From NCBI RefSeq assembly GCF_000151315.2, contig NW_011887296.1:384380-448379 (forward strand): 64,000 nt of DNA, in the 5' to 3' direction. The stretch comes from Capsaspora owczarzaki ATCC 30864 (taxonomy: Eukaryota; Opisthokonta; Filasterea). The notes below the pieces were generated by a model that was not told where the DNA came from, did no database searches, and worked only from the letters and a program-made list of their open reading frames with translations. Positions 1-10,300 of this stretch are shown in pieces. Each line of letters starts with the position of its first letter. Positions within the stretch are counted from its first letter, which is position 1. The translations under genes were made by a program, and so were the position numbers.

Positions 1-113
1 TTGGTACCTTTGTTGTTGGTTGACCTTGACACGTGAACGTGACTTTGACTGTTCAAATGTTTTAATGCGCGGGTTTGGGGTTTATTTTTGTTTTTGGTTG
101 TTTTTTTTTTCAG

Positions 114-1902
114 TGCAACATTGGCAATACGTGCTATGTCAATTCGGTGCTGCAACCTTTATTCTACACTCGGGGATTCTCGGCGTCGGTGGCCACGAGC
201 TTGCAGCAGTTTCAGTTGCTTGAACGATTCACCCTAAGCCTGTACAAAGACGACGCGCTTGCTTCTGTAATCATTGTTGTTTTGGTTTACCTTGGGTTGC
301 TTGTTTTTCTATGAAGTTTGGTTGCTCACAACGTTGCACCTTGCGCTGCTAGGAGATCAAACAACAGCTCTGCTGTTTGTGGGAGGATACGCTCGCTCCT
401 GGCAGCCCCATTTCGCCCTACCCGGTCGCTAGAGCGCTGTCTGTCCTGTTGATTGAAATGCAAGACTGCCTTGCCAAGCTTAATCCTTCCTTTGCCGCCG
501 AAACGCTCGGTCAAAGTGCATCAGTGTCCGCCACTTCATCAGAGCCCTTTTTCGGAGGCATAGACAAGTGGCTTCGACCGTCCGAGTTTGTCATGTGTCT
601 GCGCGACCACCATGCTCAATTTTCGGGCTACACGCAGCAAGATGCGCAAGAGTTTCTTCGCTACATTCTGACGTGCATGCAGGACTTTCTGGACAAAATG
701 GTTGCCTATGTGACCACCGTCGCCAATCTCATTGCTCCTGAGCTGCTGCTTCACCTGCGTGGTGATGGTGGTGGTGGTGGTGGTGGTGCAACTAGCGACA
801 GTGTGGCATCAGCGGCCTCGCTGAACAACATTCAGTCTTCAGCGGTCCAGACTTCCCCGCTTCTCGCTTCGCTGCTGAAGCAAGCAGTGTCGGTCTTCCT
901 GCCATCAACGGGTGGCAACGTGCCATTACCAGCCATGTCGAGCTTATTTCAAGGCAAGCTCACCACATCGACATGTTGTTTTGAATGCGACACGCGCACT
1001 TGTCAGTCGGAAACATTCTGGGACGTGAGCGTGCCGATTCATGATCGCGAAAACGTCCTTCCGCTTTCCGAAACCCTGGATGCGTTCACAACCCCCGAGC
1101 GGCTTCAAGGCAGCAACAAGTACCAGTGCGATACCTGCCGGTCGTTCACTGAGGCCGAGCGGCGAATCTTGATTGGTGCGCTCCCCAACGTCATGACTGT
1201 GCACTTTAAGCGATTTGCATTTGACGAGTTTAATTCCAAGCTCAGCACGGTTGCCGCGCTTCCTTGGTCGATGACATTTGCCGAGTGGTGTGTTGACGAC
1301 TGTCAAGGCCGCGATGCGCTCTATGGTAAGGACGACGGACGGAGTAGTTGGGGGGCCAGTTTGCTGTTGGCGGCTCAATCTCAATCTCAATCTCTCACTC
1401 ACACACACACTCACACACGCACTTGATCGAACGCGGCGTGACAAAAACACCACTCGAACATGACAAACGTTCCACCCCAGATCTTGCCGCAATCGTTTTC
1501 CACTCTGGCTCGGGGTCTTCCAGCGGCCACTATACCGCCGTTGTCAATCTCTCGACGTGCAAACGAGCTTCAATAGACCAGTCGTCCTTCCCTGGAAACA
1601 TCCCCGCTGCCTTGGGCCAACACCTTGCCTCAAGCCAGTCGGCTGTGCCAATGGCGTTGGATTCCGTCAACAGCACAAGTGCTGTCGGCCAGTCCGGCAT
1701 CACCGAACTCGATTCGGGCTCTTCTTCTGCCGCTCCAGTGGTGCAGGCTGACGACCCCGCCAAGCAGCAATGGGCCCTGTTCGACGATTCCGATGTCACC
1801 GCACTCAGTCCCGAGCAAGTCACCGAGCTTGTCAACCCGACGTCCGTTTCCGTCAGCACCTACCGCCCATCTGCCTACATTGTCATGTATGTCCGCCGAT
1901 GA
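114..1902 (+). CDS. USP1-like ubiquitin carboxyl-terminal hydrolase, 5' partial
   Basis: This is a cysteine protease of the USP family that removes ubiquitin. Three exons are visible: 114-266, 353-1325 and 1481-1902, with GT-AG introns and continuous frame. The Cys box GNTCYVNSVLQ opens exon 1, QQDAQEFL follows, two CxxC pairs of a zinc ribbon lie near 980-1140, and the His box SSGHYTAVV lies at the start of exon 3. The strings TEAERRILI, YDLAAIVFHSG and WALFDDSDV, and the order of blocks, resemble animal USP1 more than USP12/46. USP1 family members act with a WD40 partner on monoubiquitinated PCNA and FANCD2; that role is inferred here. A Gly/Ser-rich insert (near 765-850) separates the palm from the ribbon. 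The upstream exon or exons lie outside the window or could not be placed in bases 1-113. Confidence 0.85.
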
Positions 1903-2144
1903 CCCCCCCAAGCACCAAGAACAGTGTTGCACCATGTACATGTACTGCAGCTTTTGTCACCCAGCTTTTCGTTTTCCAATCCAGTTTTCGTTTTCCAATC
2001 CAGTTTCGGTTTTGTAGTTACCCTCTGTGTTTTTTGACCACTACTGCTTGCAATGACCTTGCTTTGACCGGTTTTTTTTTTCTTTTTCCAGTGGAGTGAT
2101 GCATTGCTGTCACTCTTTTTTCTGTTTCTTGGCTTTTTGGTTGT

Positions 2145-4799
2145 ATGACGATGAGTCTGCTCGCGTTGTCCCGGGTCGCTCCGCACTCTGCCGCCGCCGC
2201 CGTCACGCCATCCAGGAGCAGCGTGATGCGTGTGCTCTCCACCTGCGCCCGGTCGCCGAGCAGCAGCCGAAGGATGAGCTCGCTCAGTGTCGCGGCTCGG
2301 CAGCCACATGGCCGCCAGTCGCACCTGCCGCAACCACACTCCACCCGCGCCGCCATGCCAGCCGCTGGCAAGGGCACCCGTGCAACCAGCGCAGCCGTGT
2401 CGTACTCGACGGCTGCGTCGCACGCACCACCAGAGTCCGGCTCACTCACAACGGACGCTCTTCGCGCGTACAATGAGCAGCAGCAGCAGCAGCGTCCCAG
2501 CGAGCAAGCCGCACAGTCACGGTCACCACAGCCGTCAGCTGCACGAGCGCTACTGCTGCGTGTTCATCAGCGGAGCAAGGTCGGCGCGATCAAGCTGGTC
2601 GTCAAGAACCTCGACCCGCGCATGGACGACCAGCAGCTCCGAGACATCTTTGGCGAGTTTGGCACAATGACGCTGTGCAAAGTGGCAAGCTCGATCGGAG
2701 TGGGCCTTGTGACATACGAGTCGTTCGACGACGCCCATGCGGCGATGACGCAGGTGAACGGCATGTACCTCAACGGCCAGCAGGTCCAAGTCCACCGCTT
2801 GCCAGAGCGGCCAAGTCTCATTGTGCGCAACCTGCCTGCTGATGCGAGCGAGGAATCGCTGGCTGCACTCTGCCGGCCGTTCGGGAGGGTTGGTGTCGCC
2901 ACCATCGTGCAAGAAGCGCCGGAAGACGCGCCGATGGGAGTGGTCTGCCTCGATCGCTTTGAAGATGCGCTTACGGCAATACGCGCCCTTCACGGCAGCA
3001 AACTGGGGAGCAATCAGCTTTCAGTGACCTTCCCGGCAACCAGGGCAGAGCGTGAGTGTGAATCCGCCGTCGCGCAGCGCCTGGAGCGGCTGCAAGGCAA
3101 GCTTGTCATCAAAAACATGGACGTGGACATGGACGACGACCAGTTGGAAGAGCTGTTTGCGCCCTTTGGCACAATCATTTCGCTGCACATTATGCGTGAC
3201 GAAACTGGCAAGTCGAAAGGCTATGGTTTCGTTGCCTATTCCACCACCGAGGCGGCGAGCAAGGCGATGGCTGCGACACACGGGCAGACCTTCGATCGCT
3301 TGACGCGTCCATTGGATGTCACAATCTTCACGTCCTCGGAACATGACGGCATGTTCAAGGCGAATCGTGTGGCCGAGGTCAGACACCACGCGGAGGTCGC
3401 ACGCATTGCGCAATTTCGAAAAAACCTGTGCATCAGAAACCTTGGCGAGTCGATCGACGAAAAGCAACTTCGCGCCCTGTTTGCGCCCTTTGGCAAGATT
3501 CGGACTTGCCACGTTCTGCGCGACGACATGGGCCGATCACGGAAGGTCGGCTTTGTTGATTTTGCGACCATGGAGGAGGCCAGCAAGGCTGTTGCCGAAA
3601 TGCACGGCAAGCCGTCTCCTGGCACCCAGATGCCAATGACCGTTACCTTGTCTCATCGAGCTCGCGATGCGCAAGACCCTCCTGCTCCCAATGCCTCAGG
3701 AAAGGACAGTTCAACAGACGAGGCTGAGCCCGATGCTGAGGGCCAGATTCGCCCGCGCAAACTCATCTATGTGAAAAATATCGACCCTGCCGTGGAGCTT
3801 GAGGACCTGCAACGGGTTTTTGGCCAATTCGGAGCCATCGTCAGTTCCAACATTATGCGCGACGACGCGGGCATTTCCAAGGGGATTGGCCATGTGGACT
3901 ATTTGCATGCGGACGCGGCCCGCGCTGCAGTGGCTGCCATGGATGGCAAACGCTTGACGGCAACCGGCCAGCCGCTGAGAGTCTCGCTGCCAGATCCTAG
4001 AGATCGCTTCAGCCCCATACGCTACGCTAGTCTCATAATTAAGAATCTCGAGCAAAGCATCAATCTGAGTGCGTTGCGTGACCTCTTTTCGCCTTTTGGC
4101 TGCATCCTGTCGAGCCGCACGATCGAAACCCAGCCGCGGGCTGCGTTGGTCGACTTTCTGTCCGAGGAAGCATGCCAGAACGCCATTGCAAACATCAACG
4201 GCGCGATCGTCAACGGCTTGCCGGTGACTGCTTCGCCGTATGTTCGCAAGGATCGCCGCTCGGTGTATGTCGCCAATCTGCCGGCAAATTACAACTACGT
4301 CAAGTTGATGGCCTTGTTTGCAGATTGTGGCAAGATCGTTACGACGATCGTGCCCAGGGACTTTTCGACTGTTGGGTTTGTTTGCTTCGACCAGCCGGCC
4401 TCGGTAGAATTGGCCGAGCGCTTCCATGGTCATGTCTTGGAGGGCGAGGAGTTGTATGTCTCGCGGTTCCCTCTTCAGACCGACCCTGCTCCCCCACCGC
4501 ACGCCACGTCTGAAGTAGCACCGTACCACATCTTGTACCTGACTAATGTTGATTTCGAAGCCTCCGAGGATAAGGTGCGGGAGCTCTGTGCGCCGTACGG
4601 CACTTTGACGGCCGTGCATGTGCGTCGAAGAGCTGATGGCACGTCTCGAGGCTTTGCTTTTGTTCATTTTACCAACGTCGAAGACGCTTCTAAGGCAAAG
4701 GACGCACTCAGTGGCCAGATCCCTGCTGGTTTCCGCCGCCGCATCGTTGTGAGCTACGCTCATCCATTCACTGACGGGCTGCGTCCCGCTGCTGTTTGA
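2145..4799 (+). CDS. Protein with eight tandem RNA-recognition motifs
   Basis: A single-exon 884-residue protein. Eight RRM-like units can be read at about residues 149-220, 222-296, 318-388, 425-500, 537-610, 626-697, 704-777 and 793-870. Each has an RNP2-like strand (LVVKNL, LIVRNL, LVIKNM, LCIRNL, LIYVKNI, LIIKNL, VYVANL, LYLTNV) and most have an RNP1-like strand (for example KGYGFVAY, RGFAFVHF). Units 3-5 look most like poly(A)-binding protein; no C-terminal MLLE/PABC domain follows. The first 65 residues are rich in Arg, Ser and Ala and almost free of acids, as in mitochondrial targeting sequences. The start is the first ATG after the in-frame upstream region and lies 242 bases after the deubiquitinase stop. 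The function is inferred only as RNA binding, possibly in mitochondria. Confidence 0.85.
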   Translation: MTMSLLALSRVAPHSAAAAVTPSRSSVMRVLSTCARSPSSSRRMSSLSVAARQPHGRQSHLPQPHSTRAAMPAAGKGTRATSAAVSYSTAASHAPPESGSLTTDALRAYNEQQQQQRPSEQAAQSRSPQPSAARALLLRVHQRSKVGAIKLVVKNLDPRMDDQQLRDIFGEFGTMTLCKVASSIGVGLVTYESFDDAHAAMTQVNGMYLNGQQVQVHRLPERPSLIVRNLPADASEESLAALCRPFGRVGVATIVQEAPEDAPMGVVCLDRFEDALTAIRALHGSKLGSNQLSVTFPATRAERECESAVAQRLERLQGKLVIKNMDVDMDDDQLEELFAPFGTIISLHIMRDETGKSKGYGFVAYSTTEAASKAMAATHGQTFDRLTRPLDVTIFTSSEHDGMFKANRVAEVRHHAEVARIAQFRKNLCIRNLGESIDEKQLRALFAPFGKIRTCHVLRDDMGRSRKVGFVDFATMEEASKAVAEMHGKPSPGTQMPMTVTLSHRARDAQDPPAPNASGKDSSTDEAEPDAEGQIRPRKLIYVKNIDPAVELEDLQRVFGQFGAIVSSNIMRDDAGISKGIGHVDYLHADAARAAVAAMDGKRLTATGQPLRVSLPDPRDRFSPIRYASLIIKNLEQSINLSALRDLFSPFGCILSSRTIETQPRAALVDFLSEEACQNAIANINGAIVNGLPVTASPYVRKDRRSVYVANLPANYNYVKLMALFADCGKIVTTIVPRDFSTVGFVCFDQPASVELAERFHGHVLEGEELYVSRFPLQTDPAPPPHATSEVAPYHILYLTNVDFEASEDKVRELCAPYGTLTAVHVRRRADGTSRGFAFVHFTNVEDASKAKDALSGQIPAGFRRRIVVSYAHPFTDGLRPAAV

Positions 4800-4869
4800 A
4801 TATGTGTGGACAGGCGTCATGCCTCGTTATGTTGAAGCCAAAAAAAAAAACTATTCGTGACGCATCAAA

Positions 4870-4875
4870 AATAAA
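4870..4875 (+). terminator. Candidate poly(A) signal of the eight-RRM gene
   Basis: An AATAAA hexamer lies 71 bases after the stop codon, in the 152-base gap between this gene and the convergent gene at 4952. The match is to the general eukaryotic signal; no cleavage site is known. Confidence 0.4.
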
Positions 4876-4951
4876 CATTGAATAACTTAAACGTTTTGAC
4901 ATCAACCCGCGCACAAATATATAGCAGTGATAAAATGGAATGGGTGAAAGA

Positions 4952-6766
4952 TTACAAACCAGTGTCGGGTGCGGCAAATGTTCCAGTTGCAGCACCATCC
5001 GCTGAAGGTGGACGGGGCTGTGCTGCAGAGTCTGGCTGGAGGCTTGGAAGATTCTGGAATGACAGCGACTGAGGCAACGACCAATCAGGATCCTCCAACT
5101 CGCTAAACGAAAATGAACCCAAAAACATGTTCAAGTCGTTCGCCACAGGGCCCGTGTTTGGCTGCATGGAGCCCGTACGACGCCAAACGTTGGTGCATCC
5201 CGCAGGTGTCTGTTCCAGCATGCTCGCTACCCGCGAAAAGAATCGGGATGGGGTGTTCAAGGAAAGGGACACGCCGCCAGCAGCCGAGGTGGAAGTCGGC
5301 GCGGGCGGATGGCCGACAAGACTCAAACCAACACGAAGGTGGAGAGCTCGATCAATGTCCACCAGCGTGCCTGCCGTCCGTTGCGGGGGCTGCGGCGGCG
5401 TGGCGGAGGAGAGCGATGCTTCGTGTATCAAAGAGCCCGCGAGCTCCTTCACGGGTGACAGTATCGCCGATACGGACGGGGTGGTGAGTGTCAGTGGGAG
5501 AGCAACCTCGTTGCGATGATGACCGACCTCCGAGGCGGGTATGCTCCCCGGAATAATGCCCTGCGTTGCAACGGGCATGCTGTCGGGGAGTGAAGCGTTC
5601 AGGTTTCTGATGACGGGCGAGCCTCGTGAAATGGTGGACTGGCGCTCCTGAATGCGAGACAAAAGCGGGGATGGTCCGAATTCTGCGCCGTCGGCAAATG
5701 TTTCCGGCTTCACGGGCAGTGCGGGCGCGATTGGCAGTGGAGAATAGGTAGTGACTTGCTCGTGCAGTGGCTTTACCGGTGGTGGGCACGACTGTGTTTC
5801 GGTGACAGTGTCCTCCCTCAGACCAGCGCAGTTGTGGACGAGCTGATCATTCTCGTGATTGTTCGAGTCAAGATCGTCTTCTTGGGCGTACACTTCGCCG
5901 TCATAGTCACCCTCCTGGTAGAGCACTGTATCGTCGGAGTCGGGCTCGTCAGCATCATCATCATCATCATCATCACTCTCATGGTTGCTGTTCTCGATGT
6001 GCTTCGACAGCGCCGAGTCGTGGATGAGGCAGTTTCGGTATTGGTCTGCCGCTTCGTTGATGCGCGTTTGCAGAGTCGGGATGAAGGCAGCAGCCGCATG
6101 CACATCCATGAAATGCGCCCAGCCGTTGGACATTGTGACTGAATGCACCTTGTCGGACGTCTGAGCGAGCCAGTGCAGCTTTTGCATCAAACTGCACAGC
6201 GCTGGGCCGACCACATGCGTGACCTCGACATCCGACGTCGACTCTTGCTCGTCCATCGCAGTGACTCCATCATCACGTCGTTGGCATTGCGCCAATGCGG
6301 CACTCCTCGACGTTGACGTCCCTCTTGACGGGTGCTCAAAGTCACTCTGAAACCGTTTTGGCGGGAACTGCTTCTTGTGAATTCGCGCTGCAGTCCAGCT
6401 TGGTCTTTGGATGCCGTCGCGGTGGTGCGCGAATCGTCGACTAGCACTATTGCCAGTACTACTCGTGTCGGCAGCCAGCGGCTTGAGGCGGTCTGCGCGG
6501 CGAAACGGGCGCGGGCAGCACAGAGGAGGCGCTCGTTCCCGCGGCTCTGTTTCCCGCGCTTCCGTCCTACTCGTCGTCGGCGTCGCGGCTGGCTTGAGCG
6601 TGGACGACGACGACGACGGTGCCGTGGCCCAGCGACAGACAGTGCAGCAATCGCTCTGCTGAAGACCAGCCATGTCCGACTGGTGGCCAAGTCCAGCGTG
6701 AATCACAAAGTAGAGCTGATTCGCAGTGGCATTGAGCCTGGCTTCTGATGGCAGCCAGTCCGGCAT
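4952..6766 (-). CDS. Hypothetical acidic, low-complexity protein
   Basis: An uninterrupted 604-residue frame that I cannot place in a family. The N-terminal third is basic and Ser/Arg-rich. A central stretch (about residues 175-260) looks alpha-helical with regular hydrophobics. It is followed by a run of Asp (positions about 5955-5980) and Asp/Glu-rich sequence, and then a long Pro/Ser-rich tail that ends in a mostly disordered region. The start is the first ATG of the frame. It is transcribed divergently from VPS8 across 562 bases and converges on the eight-RRM gene. An intron within the N-terminal part cannot be excluded, because that part has weak coding character. Confidence 0.5.
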   Translation of the reverse strand: MPDWLPSEARLNATANQLYFVIHAGLGHQSDMAGLQQSDCCTVCRWATAPSSSSSTLKPAATPTTSRTEARETEPRERAPPLCCPRPFRRADRLKPLAADTSSTGNSASRRFAHHRDGIQRPSWTAARIHKKQFPPKRFQSDFEHPSRGTSTSRSAALAQCQRRDDGVTAMDEQESTSDVEVTHVVGPALCSLMQKLHWLAQTSDKVHSVTMSNGWAHFMDVHAAAAFIPTLQTRINEAADQYRNCLIHDSALSKHIENSNHESDDDDDDDADEPDSDDTVLYQEGDYDGEVYAQEDDLDSNNHENDQLVHNCAGLREDTVTETQSCPPPVKPLHEQVTTYSPLPIAPALPVKPETFADGAEFGPSPLLSRIQERQSTISRGSPVIRNLNASLPDSMPVATQGIIPGSIPASEVGHHRNEVALPLTLTTPSVSAILSPVKELAGSLIHEASLSSATPPQPPQRTAGTLVDIDRALHLRVGLSLVGHPPAPTSTSAAGGVSLSLNTPSRFFSRVASMLEQTPAGCTNVWRRTGSMQPNTGPVANDLNMFLGSFSFSELEDPDWSLPQSLSFQNLPSLQPDSAAQPRPPSADGAATGTFAAPDTGL

Positions 6767-7114
6767 GTCAGATATGGTCGAACTCTCGCTCTCTCGCTCT
6801 CTCTCTCGCTCTTTATCAGTGCCTCAGGAATATTGACAGAAAATGTGAATGACTTGACGGGCGAGCTGAAGCTGAAAAAAAAAAAAAAGTCTCTGAGAAA
6901 GTGAAAGACGACTGAACATGTCATCGCACAAGCTTGGATGTTCCTGCGGATTTGTGGCTATTGATCATGATCATGATGATTGAGGAAGATGATGAAGATG
7001 ATGATCTAGTAGCGGCAGCAACAGCTCGGGGTTTTTTTATCATCTGAGAGGCTCAGAGAAGACCCCTAAAAAAATAAGCGCTTCTCAGCAGGTTACTCGG
7101 TGTTGACCACCTTC

Positions 7115-7167
<53 letters not shown>

Positions 7168-7328
7168 CGACTTCCACCCACCATTCCCATTCAATCTCAG
7201 ACAAACTGACCGAATCTGTAAACTCCAATCTGTTCAGCGTCCCAAACAAACAGTTAGAATTCTGCTCAGCTCAGTCCTTGTCATTGTCAATCTCCATTCA
7301 CTCACTCACTCATTCATTCACTCAGCAA
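6767..7328. other. Divergent intergenic region
   Basis: Presumed shared promoter of the hypothetical gene at 4952-6766 and VPS8. It holds a CT-rich run near 6780-6812, GATGAT-rich sequence near 6968-7005 and an AC microsatellite. No gene is seen. Confidence 0.6.
7116..7164. repeat. AC dinucleotide microsatellite
   Basis: About 24 uninterrupted AC units in the 5' region of VPS8, 165 bases before its ATG. Confidence 0.95.
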
Positions 7329-10300
7329 ATGGCTCAGCAGCCAGCATCAGCGGCGGTCATTTCGGATGCGCTGCTGCAGCAGACGCTCGCTGAAGACCTG
7401 ACTGCTGGGCTGCCCGCCGATCTCGTTGCTGCACTCCGCGTTGCCGAGTCAACAACGACTGCAGCAATGATGCCTGGCGACGATGAGCATCATGATCACG
7501 ATCAGGATCAGGATCAGGATCAGGATCAGCAGCAGCAGCAGCAGCAGCAGCAGAAGGGCGATGCATTGGCAAGCTCACAGCGCACTGGTCTTGGTCTGGC
7601 ACCACTCCAGTCAGTCGCAGGACATCAGCACCAGCACCACCAGCACCACCAGACCCTTCAGCAGCAGCAGCAGCAGGAGGAGAAGGACAAGCTCAGCAGG
7701 CAGCGGCAACTCCAGCTCGAGCTCGCTGCGGCAGCGTCGTCCCACCCAGCAGGCGCCAACCTCAAGCCAACGGCTGCTGCTGCTGCTGCTGCTGCTGGGT
7801 CGTCATCAGAGGACAACGATGCGTCCAGCTACGCGGCTGCTGCTGCTGCTGCTGGAGGGTCGTCGTCGTCGTCCGGAGGCGATTCGAGCGCCGTTACTAC
7901 TTCTACTTCTACTACGACTGGGATCGCCGCCGTGTCCGTGCAAGACTCGGTCGTAAGGAAGGTCCCGCTCAACAAGATCTCGTCCCAGCTCACGACGGAC
8001 ATCACGCGCAAGGAAGCCGGATTGCCGACGTGCATTGCGTCGTCGGCAAGATTTGTCGCCATTGGAGCCTCGCATGGACTGGCAATCGTGTATGACTACC
8101 ACCAGCGCGTTCGATTTGTGCTTGGCTCGACGTCTGCAGGCATGACGTTTGGACCCATCACTGCAATCTGCCTGTCCTCGGTTGACGATTTGGACGCCTC
8201 GCTCCAACAACCACAACAGCCGCAGCAGCAACCGCATCAGCGCGCACCGGCAGCTGGCCCCGCCAACAACAACAACACCTCTGCTCACGGTGGACAGTCG
8301 CCCATGATGGCTCACGCAGGTGGAGTTCGAGGCAATGGAGGTGCTTCTTCTGCATCTCCGTCACAGCAACAACGAGCCTCCACAGTGGCCGCCACTGGCG
8401 CATCGAACGCTCCGCTGAGCGTGTCTGGGTTTGACTATTTACTGGCCGGCTTTGAAAAGGGCCATATTGCCGTGTGGGAACTGCAGCAGGGCAAGCTGCT
8501 CAAAGTCATTGACGGTGTGCACGATCGCGCCATTCTCAACATCACCGCGGCCGTCCCGGATCTGAGCTCCATCGTCTCATCCGATGCCCGGGGAGCCGTA
8601 TTTTCACACAATGTTCGACGTGTGATGGGCATCTGGGTTGCAGACTCGAAATGCCTCGTGACGGGCGGCGGGAAGGCTGCGGTTTCCTCGCTCGTCTCGC
8701 TTCCTCCTGCTTTGGGCCTCTCGCATCCCCTCGACGACCTGTCTCTCGTGGCCATGACAACGAAATCCAAGGTGCACATTGTCGCTTTGCGGCCCCAACT
8801 CGATATCATGCACACCTTTGGCAAGGAGGTCATTTGCGCGACTGAAGAGCAAGATGCAGTGCCCCAACGCCCTTTCGTCTATGGGCAAGACACGCCAATC
8901 TCTGACAATGCGCAGGATGGTGACAGCAGGACAGACAGCGGGCGCCAGACCCCTACCACCCCTCGCTCTGCTCAGCTGCTCGGGCGCGCCGCTTCCAGTC
9001 CAGGCAATGCGACTGAATCCACGTCGGATTTGCACTTGCCGTGTCTGGCATGGCGCAGGTGCATGCTGGCCGGTGAGGCCCGAAAGCGGACAGTGCTACA
9101 CCCGATGGTCGCTTGCTCGTTTGCCAATCACGTTCGCCTCATCGAAGTCGTGTGCAACGACACTGGTGCGCGGGGCATCGACTTGCCAGGGCCGCCGTCT
9201 CTCCCGGGCTCAACAACCCCGCAACAAGCGCAACGCCAGCAAGCGTCCTTGCAGCAGCAGCACGAGCAGTTTCGCCCAGCACCCGGCACGCCTCTTGCTC
9301 GCCAGTCGTCTGGCATCACGCAAGAGGAGCAGCAGCTCGTCCAACTTGTGTCGCCGACCTCCTCTTCCTCCTTGTCCTCGAGTCTGAGCTCGGGTTTGAA
9401 GGCTGGGTTGGCCTCCATTGGCACTCCGCTCACTCATGTCGGAAGCGCCTTTACCACCTTCATGAGTGCCAGTACCATTTCGTTTGTGCGGCGCGGCCAC
9501 CTGGTCTTGGACTTTCCCGTAACTGCCCTGCAGTGGCTCGGTGCCTCCATTGTCATTGCGCTCGATGGCCGGGAGCGGCTAAATGTGATTGACGCTCAGA
9601 CCATGCAACTGCTCCAGACCATTGATGTCAGCGACCTCAACCTGCTCTTCCACACTCGCTTTCAGCCGTTTGCTGCGGGTCCTCCGTCCAACACCTACTT
9701 GGCCACCGCTGCCTTCAACTCCATCTTTGGAGGCGCGGGCAGCAGCGGCGGCTCTCTGTCCCGGTCGCACTCGGCGTCTGTCACTTCTGCCAGCTCGGTG
9801 GCCGCCGTCACCGCTGCGCTGCGTCGCACAATGACGCACCACCAGACCATGTGTGCTCAGCTTCGTGGGTCAAACATTTTCCTCGTGGGACAGCAGTCCG
9901 TGGTCATGTTGACCTTGCTGACTTGGTCGGAGCGCATTGCCATTCTCGTTCGGCAAAGCAAATTCCTCGAGGCACTCGCATTGGCCAAGGAGTTTTACGA
10001 CGGCACTGCCAAAGCCATCATTGGGCTGCCACTGAATGCGGCGCGGCGTCGCGAAATTGTGAGCGAGCAAATGACGGATTTGCTGCTGGCCTACCTTGAC
10101 ATTTCGATTTCCACCCCTCCAGCTGAAGCCATCGTCCCGCCGCCCACTGTCGTCGCTGCCGCCACCACCGCCACAGAAGCACCCAACAATGCTGTTGCAG
10201 GCGTGTGGCTCAACGTCGACCACGTTCGCAACCTAGTCAGCACCAGCATCGAGTATTGTCTGGCCATTGACCGCCACGACTTGCTCATGAGCGAGATCTT

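Noticed and set aside
6955-7010. GATCATGATGAT-rich stretch as a regulatory palindrome
   Set aside because: Simple-sequence composition explains the partial symmetry; no repeat of a defined motif elsewhere near other promoters.
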